Assembly: GCA_902761605.1 (NCBI GenBank)
Contig: CACWLC010000048.1
Span: forward strand, 1 to 36,224
DNA from: an uncultured Prevotellaceae bacterium
GTDB lineage: Bacteria > Bacteroidota > Bacteroidia > Bacteroidales > Bacteroidaceae
Length of the DNA stretch: 36,224 nucleotides
Direction of reading: 5' to 3'
In this document: in pieces, positions 15,284 to 24,843 of the stretch
Position numbering within the stretch: position 1 is the stretch's first letter
Layout of the letters: each line of letters opens with the position of its first letter
The notes under the pieces: model-generated
The model's database searches: none
What the model was told of the DNA's origin: nothing
Seen by the model: the letters and a program-made list of their open reading frames with translations, nothing else
Translations under genes and position numbers: made by a program

Positions 15284-16558
15284 TTATGATATGTTCATGA
15301 AAGTGTGCATGAACTCATCGAGTTTGAGAAGACCATAAGAACCAGATACACATGAAACCTCATCATATTGCTGTATATCGTCGGCCTGAATACCATTATA
15401 CCATATAAGGAAAGGTACAGGCTGTCCTACGTGTATTCTCATCTCAACAGGTGTGAGATGGTCAGGCAGTACTGCTATCGCTACAGGCTCATTCCATGTT
15501 ATGATCTCATTATAGATGGGTTTTATCAGTCGCTGGTCAAGATACTCGATGGTATTAAGTTTTAGTTCGAGATCTCCATCATGTCCTGCCTCATCACTTG
15601 CCTCAACATGCACAAACACGAAGTCATCTCTCTTCAGAGCCTCTATCGCAGCTTGAGCCTTACCTTCGTAATTTGTATCTGCCAGACCTGTGGCACCTTC
15701 TACCTCGATGATTCTCAATCCTGCATAGTGGCCTATACCTCTGATAAGATCTACTGCAGAGATTACAGCTCCGGACTTTACCTGAGGATATTGTGCCATA
15801 AGAGTCTCCATTGAAGGACGATAACCTCCGCTCCAAGGCCAGATGCTATTTGCCTGACGCTCACCCTTTGCAGCTTTCGCTTTGTTATAAGGATGCTCTG
15901 CCAAAAGCTCTTGAGATTTCAGAATAAGCTCATTGAGAAGATCTGCTGTTTGCTGAGGAGAGAGTCTCCTATGATCTCCAAGAGAATCGAGATCTCCTAG
16001 GTCTTGAGCCTTTACTAATAGAGGCTTCCATTCTTCATTAGGATGATCATGGGGTGGGGCACAAACGATGTGCTTATTACCACCCTTGATTACAAGAAGA
16101 TGGCGATACTGGATACCAGTGATAAACTTCACTCTCTCACACCCCTCACGTTCATTGATAGGTTTTGCTAAATTCTCATTCAGATATTGTATCAGGATGT
16201 CGGCATCCTTCGTTTCAAGGTTTCCCCCGTTATGAGTGATGATCTTACCGTCTTCGAGAGTTATGATATTACACCTTATGGCGAAATCATCATCAGCCAT
16301 CTCGTAGCCTATCGATGCAGCCTCAAGTGGTCCTCTGCCTTCATATACTTTATTCAGGTCATAACCAAGAATTGCGGTATTGGCAACCTCTGATCCTGGA
16401 GGGAATCCTTCTGGTACGGTGATAAGTCTTCCACAGCGACCTTCCGCTGCCAACTTATCCATCATGGGTTTACGGGCATATTGAAGCAAGGTCTTCCCAC
16501 CGAGACGCTCGACGGGAAGATCTGCCATGCCATCACCTAATATGATGATATGCTTCAT
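15284..16558 (-). CDS. Phosphoglycerate-mutase-like protein, probable homoserine kinase
   Basis: A 424-aa alkaline-phosphatase-superfamily protein of the cofactor-independent phosphoglycerate mutase (ApgM) type. The metal-binding start IILGDGMADLPVERLGGKT is clear, as are GSEVANTAILGYD, VHVEASDEAGHDGD and LPDHLTPVEMRIHVGQPVPF with the remaining metal ligands. ApgM homologues fixed between thrA and thrC have been proposed as the homoserine kinase of organisms lacking a GHMP-type ThrB. That fits here: 4 bases after thrA, 32 before thrC, no other thrB in the window. Glycolytic phosphoglycerate mutase activity remains an alternative. Confidence 0.85.
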   Translation of the reverse strand: MKHIIILGDGMADLPVERLGGKTLLQYARKPMMDKLAAEGRCGRLITVPEGFPPGSEVANTAILGYDLNKVYEGRGPLEAASIGYEMADDDFAIRCNIITLEDGKIITHNGGNLETKDADILIQYLNENLAKPINEREGCERVKFITGIQYRHLLVIKGGNKHIVCAPPHDHPNEEWKPLLVKAQDLGDLDSLGDHRRLSPQQTADLLNELILKSQELLAEHPYNKAKAAKGERQANSIWPWSGGYRPSMETLMAQYPQVKSGAVISAVDLIRGIGHYAGLRIIEVEGATGLADTNYEGKAQAAIEALKRDDFVFVHVEASDEAGHDGDLELKLNTIEYLDQRLIKPIYNEIITWNEPVAIAVLPDHLTPVEMRIHVGQPVPFLIWYNGIQADDIQQYDEVSCVSGSYGLLKLDEFMHTFMNIS

Positions 16559-16562
16559 AAAA

Positions 16563-18968
16563 CTATATATTTGCGATACTCATGATGTTGGCGAAGACAC
16601 CAGCTGCCGTTACAGCAGCACCAGCGCCGTAGCCCTGAATGAGCATAGGATACTCCTTATAACGCTCAGTAGTGAGCAGCACGATATTGTTAGAACCCTC
16701 GAGGCCGTAGAAAGGATGTCCGTAAGGAACCTCCTTCAGGGCAACACTCGTCTTAAACGATGATGGATTATTCTCGTCTGCTTCCATTGTGGCAACAAAG
16801 CGCCAACGCTTGTTCTCTGCCTCGAGCACCTTACGACGCTTCTCAAAGTCGGCATCGAGCTCAGGGAGACGCTTCCAGAAGTCATCGAGGCTTCCCTCGA
16901 AGTAATCGTTTGGTACAAACAGATGCTTCTCTACATCCTCCTGCTCAACCTTATATCCAGCCTCACGGGTGAGGATTACGAGCTTACGAATCACATCAGT
17001 ACCACTGAGGTCGATACGTGGATCTGGCTCAGAGTAGCGCTGCTCCTTAGCACGACGTACAGTCTCTGAGAATGGCACATCTGCTGCTATCTCGTTGAAG
17101 ATGAAGTTCAGGGTACCACTCAGGATTGCCTCAATCTTCAAGATCTTATCACCAGAGTTACAAAGGTCGTTGATAGTTCCGATAATTGGCAGACCTGCAC
17201 CTACGTTGGTCTCATAGCGGAACCATACACCGCGATCGCGGGCTGTCTGACGGAGTTTTACGTAGCTGTCATAGTCACTTGAAGCAGCAATCTTATTTGC
17301 AGCTACTACTGATATATTGTGTTCCAGGAATGTCTGATAGAGCATTGCTATCTGACGACTTGCTGTACAGTCAACAAACACGCTATTGAAGATGTTCATC
17401 TTAACAATCTCATCACGCATATGTTCTGTATTTGCAGGGAATCCTGCACGAAGGATTTTCTCGTAATTATCGAGGTCGATACCATCGCGATCTAACACGA
17501 AGTTGTCGACATCGGAGATACCAACGACATTCAGCTTCAGACGTCTTGCCTGCATCAGATACTGCTGCTGTGTACGGATCTGTTCAAGGAGCATGCCTCC
17601 AACAGTACCGATACCACAGATAAATATATTGAGCACCTTATATTCTGACAGGAAGAATGAGTCGTGGAGCACGTTCAATGACTTACGCAGGAATCTGCCA
17701 TCAACAACGAATGAGATATTCGTCTCTGACGCACCCTGAGCACAAGCGATAACACTGATACCAGAACGTCCCAGAGTACCAAACAGCTTACCTGCGATAC
17801 CTGGTGTCTGTTTCATGTTCTCACCCACGATAGCGATGGTAGCAAGACCACTCTCTACCTGCATGGGATACATTGCGCCTGTCTCTATCTCCTTAGCAAA
17901 CTCTGCGTTCAGTACCTCTGCAGCTGCATCGGCATCCTCATCGCGAACACCAATAGATGTAGAGTTCTCAGAAGAAGCCTGAGATACCATAAACACTGAG
18001 ATACCTTTATTGGCAAGAGTTGTGAAGATACGACGGTTTACACCAATCACACCCACCATCGAAAGACCGGTGACTGTAATCAGCGAAGTACCCTTGATAC
18101 TTGAAATACCTTTAATGGGTTTATTGTCATCTTCAATCTTCGCCTTGATAAGTGTTCCAGGATGTTCTGGGTTAAAGGTATTCTTAACTTTAATAGGTAT
18201 ATTCTTTACGCATACAGGATAGATGGTAGGTGGGTAGATTACCTTTGCTCCGAAGTTACAGAGCTCCATCGCCTCAACGTAAGATAGTTCGTTGATGGTG
18301 TAAGCACTCTTGATGACCTTAGGATCTGCAGTCATGAAGCCATCTACATCAGTCCATATCTCCAGCACTTCTGCATTGAGTACAGCAGCGATGATAGAGG
18401 CTGTATAGTCAGAACCGCCACGACCCAGATTTGTGGTCTCGTGGCTATCACGATCACGAGCGATAAAGCCCGGTACTACATACACATTCTTGTCGCTGAT
18501 GTCCTTGAATGATTCCTTTACAAGCTGAGTGGTAAGCTCTGCATCAATAACGTGCTTGCCCTGTTTCTTCTCTGTACGGATGAAGTCACGGCTATTCATA
18601 CGAACACCGTTCTTAATCATCGCTGCCACGATATGCGAACTCAGACGCTCACCATAACTAACGATGGTGTCCTCAGTCTTTTTCGACAGGTCGTGAATAA
18701 GATACACACCATAGAATATACTCTTCAACTGATCGAAGAGACTATCTACATTGTTGAATAAGTCAATGCGCTTTTTGTCATCAGAGATAATGGCCTCAAT
18801 CATCTGGTGGTGGCGTGTCACCATCGCGTCGAATTCCTCACGATAGTGGTCATCGCCTGCCTTTGCCATCTTCGATGTGGCGATCAGTTTGTCGGTGATG
18901 CCGTCAAGTGCACTTACTACTACTACGACAGGTTGCGTCCGAGCCTCTGTCTCCACAATTTTTTTCAA
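16563..18968 (-). CDS. thrA: Bifunctional aspartokinase/homoserine dehydrogenase, N-terminally truncated
   Basis: A ThrA-type fusion: aspartokinase (about 1-275), two ACT regulatory modules (about 295-445; SIKGTSLITVTGLSMVGVIG and TIAIVGENMKQTPGIAGKLF), and homoserine dehydrogenase (about 455-800; IFICGIGTVGGMLLEQI, VVAANKIAAS, ILSGTLNFIF). The frame opens with TTG directly after an in-frame TAA; no upstream ATG exists. The reading begins KKIVETEARTQPVVVVVSAL, so the usual first ~20 residues with the KFGGTS kinase motif are missing, and the next motif reads SALDGITD rather than SALGGITD. A promoter lies exactly where the missing codons would be. Dehydrogenase function looks intact; kinase activity is doubtful. 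First gene of thrA-homoserine kinase-thrC. Confidence 0.85.
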   Translation of the reverse strand: MKKIVETEARTQPVVVVVSALDGITDKLIATSKMAKAGDDHYREEFDAMVTRHHQMIEAIISDDKKRIDLFNNVDSLFDQLKSIFYGVYLIHDLSKKTEDTIVSYGERLSSHIVAAMIKNGVRMNSRDFIRTEKKQGKHVIDAELTTQLVKESFKDISDKNVYVVPGFIARDRDSHETTNLGRGGSDYTASIIAAVLNAEVLEIWTDVDGFMTADPKVIKSAYTINELSYVEAMELCNFGAKVIYPPTIYPVCVKNIPIKVKNTFNPEHPGTLIKAKIEDDNKPIKGISSIKGTSLITVTGLSMVGVIGVNRRIFTTLANKGISVFMVSQASSENSTSIGVRDEDADAAAEVLNAEFAKEIETGAMYPMQVESGLATIAIVGENMKQTPGIAGKLFGTLGRSGISVIACAQGASETNISFVVDGRFLRKSLNVLHDSFFLSEYKVLNIFICGIGTVGGMLLEQIRTQQQYLMQARRLKLNVVGISDVDNFVLDRDGIDLDNYEKILRAGFPANTEHMRDEIVKMNIFNSVFVDCTASRQIAMLYQTFLEHNISVVAANKIAASSDYDSYVKLRQTARDRGVWFRYETNVGAGLPIIGTINDLCNSGDKILKIEAILSGTLNFIFNEIAADVPFSETVRRAKEQRYSEPDPRIDLSGTDVIRKLVILTREAGYKVEQEDVEKHLFVPNDYFEGSLDDFWKRLPELDADFEKRRKVLEAENKRWRFVATMEADENNPSSFKTSVALKEVPYGHPFYGLEGSNNIVLLTTERYKEYPMLIQGYGAGAAVTAAGVFANIMSIANI

Positions 18969-18985
18969 TTACTCCGATGGCGCTG

Positions 18986-19017
18986 CAAAATTACTCCAAT
19001 TTGACCGAAATACCAAA
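18986..19017 (-). promoter_or_regulatory. Promoter of the thr operon
   Basis: Minus strand TTTG (19017-19014), a 20-base spacer and TAATTTTG (18993-18986). Predicted start about 18978, so the TTG start at 18968 has only a leader of about 10 bases and no room for a longer ThrA N-terminus. Confidence 0.75.
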
Positions 19018-19043
19018 TATTTTACGAGTTTTTCGCAAAAATC

Positions 19044-19074
19044 TTTGTTATTTACTAAATTCTTACTATCTTTG
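19044..19074 (+). promoter_or_regulatory. Promoter of the propeller/AraC regulator gene
   Basis: TTTG (19044-19047), a 19-base spacer and TATCTTTG (19067-19074). Predicted start about 19081, about 16 bases before the ATG at 19097. It supports that start over upstream frames. Confidence 0.75.
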
Positions 19075-19096
19075 CACCAATAACTATGACCCGTTT

Positions 19097-21577
19097 ATGT
19101 GTAAACGATATCTTACGATACTACCCCTTATCTTATGTTTGCTGTTGATTGTAACCCAATCAATGGCAGAGACAGAGAAACGTTTCTTTGTATACAACGC
19201 AGCAAATGGTCTGGCAGACAATTCTGCACAGACTATTAACTGTACTAAGACGGGACGACTTGTGATAACCACAATGGGACAGATTAATTTCTTCGAAGGC
19301 CAGAAGTTTACTTATATTGATCCCACAACAGAGAATATCTATCCCATATCCAAATACAAAGGTCATGCTCATCTTTATTTCGATAAACATCATCATATAT
19401 GGTTTAAGAAACGCAATGCCCTGTCATGTATAGATCTTATACGAGAGACGTATGTGACAAGCATTGTCGATGAGTTAAAAGCATTAGGAGTGAGTGATAA
19501 GGTGCATGACTTGTTTTGCGACAGCGAGAACTTATTATATCTTCTTACAGATAAGGGACTGTATAATATAGAACGGAAAAAGTATTTCAATGTAAGAAAG
19601 GATCACGATCTTCAAGAATTAGATACATATGAAGGCAAGTATCTTCTCTTATTTTATGAAGATGGAGTACTCGATATCCTAGAGCTTTCTTCGGGGAAGG
19701 TTGTCTTCAGTGAGGCTGCATATGATGAAAAACATGCCCAGATTTATAGCTCCACCACAGTGATACTTAAAAATGGATCTTCTTTCTACCAGATACGTAA
19801 TGGTTCCAAGAACGATGACAATGTAGCTATTCTTCTTCATTTCGACATGTCGAAAAAGAAATGGGATACAATCCTTGAGACACCTTATTATATGAGTAAT
19901 CTCAAGATACACAATGGGACGCTTTATATCCCTTCTGCCTATTGCTACTGGACATACGACCTTTCATCAAAGTCGTTGAATCATATAGATAAACTGAGAA
20001 TGGCTGATGGCTCTATGCTTCTTTCAGACATAAACAGCATTGAGTTTGATAAGCAGGGTGGAATGTGGTTAGGAACAGAGAAACGAGGTCTTCTTTATGC
20101 ACGACCTTATACCATTCCATTTAAGGCTTATGAATGGGAAGATAAGGAAGCACTGTACTATGCAAAACTTCTCGACAATACTGTTACCCCTGAATATACT
20201 TATCGTGATAAGAGCGTAAACTGTGTCTTTCATGATTCACGCGGCTGGGATTGGGTAGGTACATCTACAGGTCTTCAGCTTTATCGTAATGAGTCAGCAC
20301 TTCTTCCACAACTTATTACTCGTCATGATGGGCTTTTGAATAATGTTATCCATTGTATACAAGAAGATAAATTCAATAATATATGGGTAGGTTCCAGTTA
20401 TGGCGTTTGTTGCATTACGATAGCTGGCGACAAGATAAGATATATCTATCGTTATAACCAGTATGACGGTATACCAAACGAGTCGTTTGTCAATGGGCGT
20501 TCTATGATATTAGATGATGGTACAATTGTCATGCAGGCTCTTGATCATGTGCTGGCATTCAACCCTAACAATATGGCCACAATACGGCAAAGTAACAATT
20601 CTGATATTTACCCCAAGCTCATTCGTCTGTTTGTTAATGGCACTGATGTGCGAACAGGACAGAAGATGGGGGGCAATGTGATTCTTGAGAGAGCTATAAC
20701 CCGTACTAAGGTCATCAACCTTAACTATAATCAGAATAGTCTGTCACTCACTTTCTCTGGCTTAAATTACTTCCGGCCTCAGCAAACGTTTTATAGGGTT
20801 CGTGTTACAGGTCCCGGTATGGGCGATAAGTGGGTGGTTTATACTCCTTATAGTTCAGGTGGTCTTGTAGATAGTAACGGGCAATTACATCTTCCATTGC
20901 CCTCTCTTGTTCCTGGAACATATAAGATTGAGGTACAGACGTCGATGTTGCCTGACGAGTGGCATACTACTCCATATGAATGGGTAATAAATATCAATGA
21001 ACCCTGGTGGCGTACTACTGGTATATTCCTTTTGGGATTATCTATACTGGGTATTCTTCTTATTGTCTATCTTTATATGTATCTGAAGAATGCCGGATTA
21101 AAGGCGCGAAGAGATAATGAGGAACAGAGTATCATAAAACGTATAAAGTCGTTTGCAGAACGTTGTGATGCCCGTAGTGGAATGGTTCTCGAACCTATGC
21201 CGGAGGAAGTTTCCAATCAAAATATCAGCGGAATAGCAGACTTCTCGAAAGAGTTTACCGATATGATGGAGGTAGTAATGCCTGCTTTTGTAGTTAAGAA
21301 GAACAAGCCCATCACTATGCGCGAACTTAGTAATATGGCAGGAATGAAGTTGCCGGAGTTCTATCAGCTTATTACTTCAAATATCTATAAGAACCCTCGT
21401 CCTGTAGCATTACAGATGATGCTTAGCAGGGCTTATGAACTCCTTAAAAATGATAAGGCGAAAGATATAGCCGAAATATCTGCAGAGTGCGGTTTTGTAT
21501 CACCTAACTACTTCATATCCCAGTTCTATCATAAGTATCACGCTACTCCTCAGGAGTTTCGTATGAAGCAAATCTAA
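19097..21577 (+). CDS. Membrane-anchored propeller/Y_Y_Y regulator with AraC-type HTH, no kinase
   Basis: An 826-aa one-polypeptide regulator. Signal peptide or anchor 1-24 (CKRYLTILPLILCLLLIVTQ); periplasmic beta-propeller repeats of the two-component-regulator type (LADNSAQTINCTKTGRLVIT, GGMWLGTEKRGLLYA, FNNIWVGSSYGVCCI); a Y_Y_Y-like domain at about 531-622; one membrane helix at about 638-665; then a cytoplasmic AraC-type HTH at about 738-826 (AKDIAEISAECGFVSPNYFISQFYHKYHATPQEFR). Hybrid two-component systems of Bacteroides share this sensor and HTH but carry histidine kinase and receiver domains between them; here only about 70 residues separate membrane and HTH region. Signal transfer would be by conformational change across the membrane. 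Target genes unknown; no SusC/SusD pair nearby. Confidence 0.85.
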   Translation: MCKRYLTILPLILCLLLIVTQSMAETEKRFFVYNAANGLADNSAQTINCTKTGRLVITTMGQINFFEGQKFTYIDPTTENIYPISKYKGHAHLYFDKHHHIWFKKRNALSCIDLIRETYVTSIVDELKALGVSDKVHDLFCDSENLLYLLTDKGLYNIERKKYFNVRKDHDLQELDTYEGKYLLLFYEDGVLDILELSSGKVVFSEAAYDEKHAQIYSSTTVILKNGSSFYQIRNGSKNDDNVAILLHFDMSKKKWDTILETPYYMSNLKIHNGTLYIPSAYCYWTYDLSSKSLNHIDKLRMADGSMLLSDINSIEFDKQGGMWLGTEKRGLLYARPYTIPFKAYEWEDKEALYYAKLLDNTVTPEYTYRDKSVNCVFHDSRGWDWVGTSTGLQLYRNESALLPQLITRHDGLLNNVIHCIQEDKFNNIWVGSSYGVCCITIAGDKIRYIYRYNQYDGIPNESFVNGRSMILDDGTIVMQALDHVLAFNPNNMATIRQSNNSDIYPKLIRLFVNGTDVRTGQKMGGNVILERAITRTKVINLNYNQNSLSLTFSGLNYFRPQQTFYRVRVTGPGMGDKWVVYTPYSSGGLVDSNGQLHLPLPSLVPGTYKIEVQTSMLPDEWHTTPYEWVININEPWWRTTGIFLLGLSILGILLIVYLYMYLKNAGLKARRDNEEQSIIKRIKSFAERCDARSGMVLEPMPEEVSNQNISGIADFSKEFTDMMEVVMPAFVVKKNKPITMRELSNMAGMKLPEFYQLITSNIYKNPRPVALQMMLSRAYELLKNDKAKDIAEISAECGFVSPNYFISQFYHKYHATPQEFRMKQI

Positions 21578-22821
21578 TCAAGGGTAAGAGTCCTGTATGC
21601 CACAAGTTGCCAGCTCCTTTCACCCGTACCTTTATAATATATAAAGGCCTGATAGCTGTTCTCTGTCTGATAGAAACAACCTTCTGATGGTAACAGACAT
21701 ATGTTACCATCAGCGCTCTGATATAGATACTGATAAGAATAGTATCCTTGCTTCTGGAGAATTTTTCCCACATACATCTCCTGATCCTCATCGTATTCCA
21801 TCATATAGTTAAAGTGATTATCATCAGTGGTCCAGTGTCCATCAATGAGAATATTACCTTCGTTAACTCTTGGACACTTCAAACGATAGTTCACCCATAC
21901 ATAATCGCTGATGATGTCATTCTCCCTATTGTCACTGTTTCTGATATAGAATGCTCCATTAGCATCTTCATCATATAGATAATTAACTCGAGGCAAGTCA
22001 ACAAACGGATATGCCTGATAGTTGACTCCATCCCATCTGATAATATCTATTCCCATAGTAGGGTGACTTACATCCAGTATCTCATATTTGTGATATTCGT
22101 TTCCTGCATCAAAGATAAGGTCTTTGTTATGTCTCCATTCCAGACCGTTGGAATTGATGTAGTTTGGCTTAGGATTGTCTTTCATATACGTATCCCTGCC
22201 ATTCTGCATAACACAACAATAAATCTGTTCTGAAGGATTGGTAACAAGGATATTACCGAATCCTAATGACATGGATATCTGCTGATGCTTGTCGTTAGTG
22301 TCGATATCTGTATTCGTTGTGGCGCTCATCTGAAGGTTCATAGTCTGTTCTGCCACCATAAACTCTACCATAGCTACAGGTTTTTCAGAGTCAGAGTCTT
22401 CGTCTATCACATAGAGTCGGTAGTTTCCACTCATCTTAAACCTGCATCTGTCGTTGGGAATGTCGAACTTATAGTGGGTATATGCCACTATGGTATTGAT
22501 GGAGTTAGAATATTCGTCGATGGTGTTGTCATTGAATCCTTCCAACCAGTCACTCTCAAAGATATCCTCTGATTTACTCCAGTCTGCCTCACAGTGTTCT
22601 AACCTGTAAATATATCTGTGATAATTATGTGATAGCTCATCGAAACTGATATGTAAGACGTCGTCAGACCCCAGCCTGAGAACTGCAGGGTAGGAGAGCC
22701 ATTTGTCATTCACTACTGCTATCAAAGATTTTATCTGTGAATCATAAACAGTATTGCTGCCACAAACATTTAGTGGCAGCATAATCAGTATGCCGACAAA
22801 TAACCTGCAGAGATGATTCAT
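21574..22821 (-). CDS. Type IX secretion system plug protein (DUF5103)
   Basis: A 415-aa exported protein with an N-terminal signal peptide (about 1-21, RLFVGILIMLPLNVCGS). The DUF5103 pattern is visible: YPAVLRLGSDDVLHISFDEL, YIYRLEHCEADWSKSE, FNDNTIDEYSNSINTIVAYTHY, VDLPRVNYLYDEDANGAFYIRN, and a C-terminal QGYYSYQYLYQ. Such proteins plug the SprA translocon of the T9SS on the periplasmic side. It starts immediately after the fbp stop (stop ends at 22822, start at 22821) and its own stop interlocks with the stop of the convergent regulator gene. Family call good; no other T9SS gene is in the window. Confidence 0.8.
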   Translation of the reverse strand: MNHLCRLFVGILIMLPLNVCGSNTVYDSQIKSLIAVVNDKWLSYPAVLRLGSDDVLHISFDELSHNYHRYIYRLEHCEADWSKSEDIFESDWLEGFNDNTIDEYSNSINTIVAYTHYKFDIPNDRCRFKMSGNYRLYVIDEDSDSEKPVAMVEFMVAEQTMNLQMSATTNTDIDTNDKHQQISMSLGFGNILVTNPSEQIYCCVMQNGRDTYMKDNPKPNYINSNGLEWRHNKDLIFDAGNEYHKYEILDVSHPTMGIDIIRWDGVNYQAYPFVDLPRVNYLYDEDANGAFYIRNSDNRENDIISDYVWVNYRLKCPRVNEGNILIDGHWTTDDNHFNYMMEYDEDQEMYVGKILQKQGYYSYQYLYQSADGNICLLPSEGCFYQTENSYQAFIYYKGTGERSWQLVAYRTLTLD

Positions 22822-24819
22822 CTATCTTCTTTTTTCTGTGATGATTCCGTGACGATATGCATACAGGAGTTCCTTCAGGTCTCTTATCTGGTCTTTCAGT
22901 TCCTCTCCCTTGTCAGTATCCGCAACAAGCATTCTGTGAGCAGACATCTCAACAATCTGGATGGTAGACTTAATATCCGTCTCCTTTACGATAGCATCAC
23001 GTGACGATTTGAATGGTTCGTGCTGAACCAGCTGGAATCCTCTTGAGTGATATACGAGTGTGTATCCTGCGATACCCGTCTCGTTGTGATAAGCCTCAGA
23101 AAATCCTCCGTCAATCACCATCAGTTTTCCTCCTGCCTTGATAGGATTCTCTCCTTTAGAGGCATGTACAGGAACATGTCCGTTGATGATGTGTCTGTTC
23201 TTCCCCTTCACCTCAAAGGCATCAAGGATTCTGTCGCATACCTCTTCAGAGTCACGAAGTTTGAAGTAATTGCCTTTCTCTTCCTTGAATGTCTCTTTAT
23301 CTTTCAGGAAATATCTCTCGAAAGTGGCCATCTTTGATTTGTCGAAGAGTGGAGAATCCTTACCACACCAGAGATATAGGAAATAGTCACGGGCATATTC
23401 TCTTGGATATTCTTCAGGAGCAGAAGCAAGTTCTCCGCTTGCAGAATTAGTCTGGAAAGCAGCCCTTATAAGCATACCTATGTTATGCATCAGCTCTTTA
23501 CCGGAATATCTCTTCCCAGGATAAATCTCCACTTCCTTCAACGAACCGTCATCATTCAATGGGATAGATGCGTGGAAGAGCAGATTGGAGTTGTGTATGG
23601 CAAACATACATCCGTGAGAAAGGATAGTCCTGATGTGCTTGTGCAACTTCTCTGAAATCCTGAAAGAGTGGTGCAACTTTTGCATCAGCTGCTGCTCTTC
23701 TTCTGTGAAAGCATTGGGGCTATCAGGATTTATAGTCGGGAAGTGACATGATCTCATTTCATACTCCTTGCCATCGATGGTACAGATTCCTTTCTGGTAG
23801 TCGATACTATTAAAGATGCATCTGTCTTTCATATCCCATTCAGGATGTCTCTCAAATATCTGTGCCTCGCTTTTGAATTGTATCACTGATATAGCCTTAT
23901 GCATCTTTGCTGTAAGCTGACGAGTCTTCTCATCCATCTCGTTACCAGGAAGCAGCTTTGGAAGGAACTCCTCGCATGGATCATCGCCATATACTTCAAG
24001 TGCGAAAGTGGCCAGAGGCACAAGGTTAATGCCATACTCCTCTATGGTAGCAAGGTTAGCGTATCTAAGACATAGTCTTAACACATTACAGATACATGCG
24101 TCATTACCTGCAGAGGCTCCCATCCAGAGGATATCGTGGTTTCCCCATTGGATATCCCATGAGTGGTATTGCCTAAGGGTGTCCATAATCTTATGGGCTC
24201 CTGGACCTCTGTCATAGATATCTCCTAGGATATGTAACTGGTCGATAGATAATCGCTGTATCACGTTACAGATAGCACAGATAAAGTCATCAGCCCTGCC
24301 TGTAGAGATAATGGTATTCACGATCACAGCTACGTATGCAGCCTTGTCGACATCATCTGTTCTCTCATGAAGCAGTTCCTCTATGATATACGAGAAGTCT
24401 TCAGGGAGTGATTTCCTAACCTTACTACGGGTATATTTCGATGACACCTCCCTGCATACCTTCACAAGTTGGTGAACAGTAATTCTATACCAATCGTCAA
24501 GGTCTGTCTCCTGTGCCTTGATAAGTTCCAGCTTCTGCTCTGGATAATAAATCAGCGTACAGAGTTCTTTCTTCTCCGATTCTCTAATGGTGTTTCCGAA
24601 GAGCTCATTGACTTTTCGTTTGATGTTTCCTGAGGCGTTCTTCAACACATGCTGGAAGGCTTCGCTCTCCCCATGAATATCTGCCAGGAAGTGTTCTGTA
24701 CCCTTAGGCAGGTTCATAATCGCCTCGAGGTTGATTATCTCTTTAGCAGCATCAGCAATTGTTGGAAACGACTGGCTCAACAATTGTAAGTAATGTTTGT
24801 CTGTTTCGTTAATCTTCAT
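22822..24819 (-). CDS. fbp: Fructose-1,6-bisphosphatase, class III
   Basis: Gluconeogenic FBPase of the Firmicutes/Bacteroidota class III, hydrolysing fructose 1,6-bisphosphate to fructose 6-phosphate. 665 aa, the usual size. The metallophosphatase motifs are in order: HFLADIHGESEAF, LGDIYDRGPGAHKIMD, WGNHDILWMGASAGN, FAIHNSNLLFHASIP, and INGHVPVHASKGENP. It follows the GT4 gene by 24 bases and is followed without gap by the T9SS plug gene. Why a central-carbon enzyme sits at the end of an envelope/lysine operon is not obvious, but it may share growth-dependent control. Confidence 0.95.
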   Translation of the reverse strand: MKINETDKHYLQLLSQSFPTIADAAKEIINLEAIMNLPKGTEHFLADIHGESEAFQHVLKNASGNIKRKVNELFGNTIRESEKKELCTLIYYPEQKLELIKAQETDLDDWYRITVHQLVKVCREVSSKYTRSKVRKSLPEDFSYIIEELLHERTDDVDKAAYVAVIVNTIISTGRADDFICAICNVIQRLSIDQLHILGDIYDRGPGAHKIMDTLRQYHSWDIQWGNHDILWMGASAGNDACICNVLRLCLRYANLATIEEYGINLVPLATFALEVYGDDPCEEFLPKLLPGNEMDEKTRQLTAKMHKAISVIQFKSEAQIFERHPEWDMKDRCIFNSIDYQKGICTIDGKEYEMRSCHFPTINPDSPNAFTEEEQQLMQKLHHSFRISEKLHKHIRTILSHGCMFAIHNSNLLFHASIPLNDDGSLKEVEIYPGKRYSGKELMHNIGMLIRAAFQTNSASGELASAPEEYPREYARDYFLYLWCGKDSPLFDKSKMATFERYFLKDKETFKEEKGNYFKLRDSEEVCDRILDAFEVKGKNRHIINGHVPVHASKGENPIKAGGKLMVIDGGFSEAYHNETGIAGYTLVYHSRGFQLVQHEPFKSSRDAIVKETDIKSTIQIVEMSAHRMLVADTDKGEELKDQIRDLKELLYAYRHGIITEKRR

Positions 24820-24843
24820 ATCTTTAGGCTTTTATTTGTTAGT

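Noticed and set aside
18908-19096. Longer N-terminus for the propeller regulator
   Set aside because: It would run through the regulator's own promoter and the thrA start; the ATG at 19097 begins a clean signal peptide.
18969-19096. Frameshift that would restore the missing ThrA N-terminus
   Set aside because: No frame on the minus strand encodes FGGTS here, and both divergent promoters fill the space, so this is loss rather than a single frameshift.
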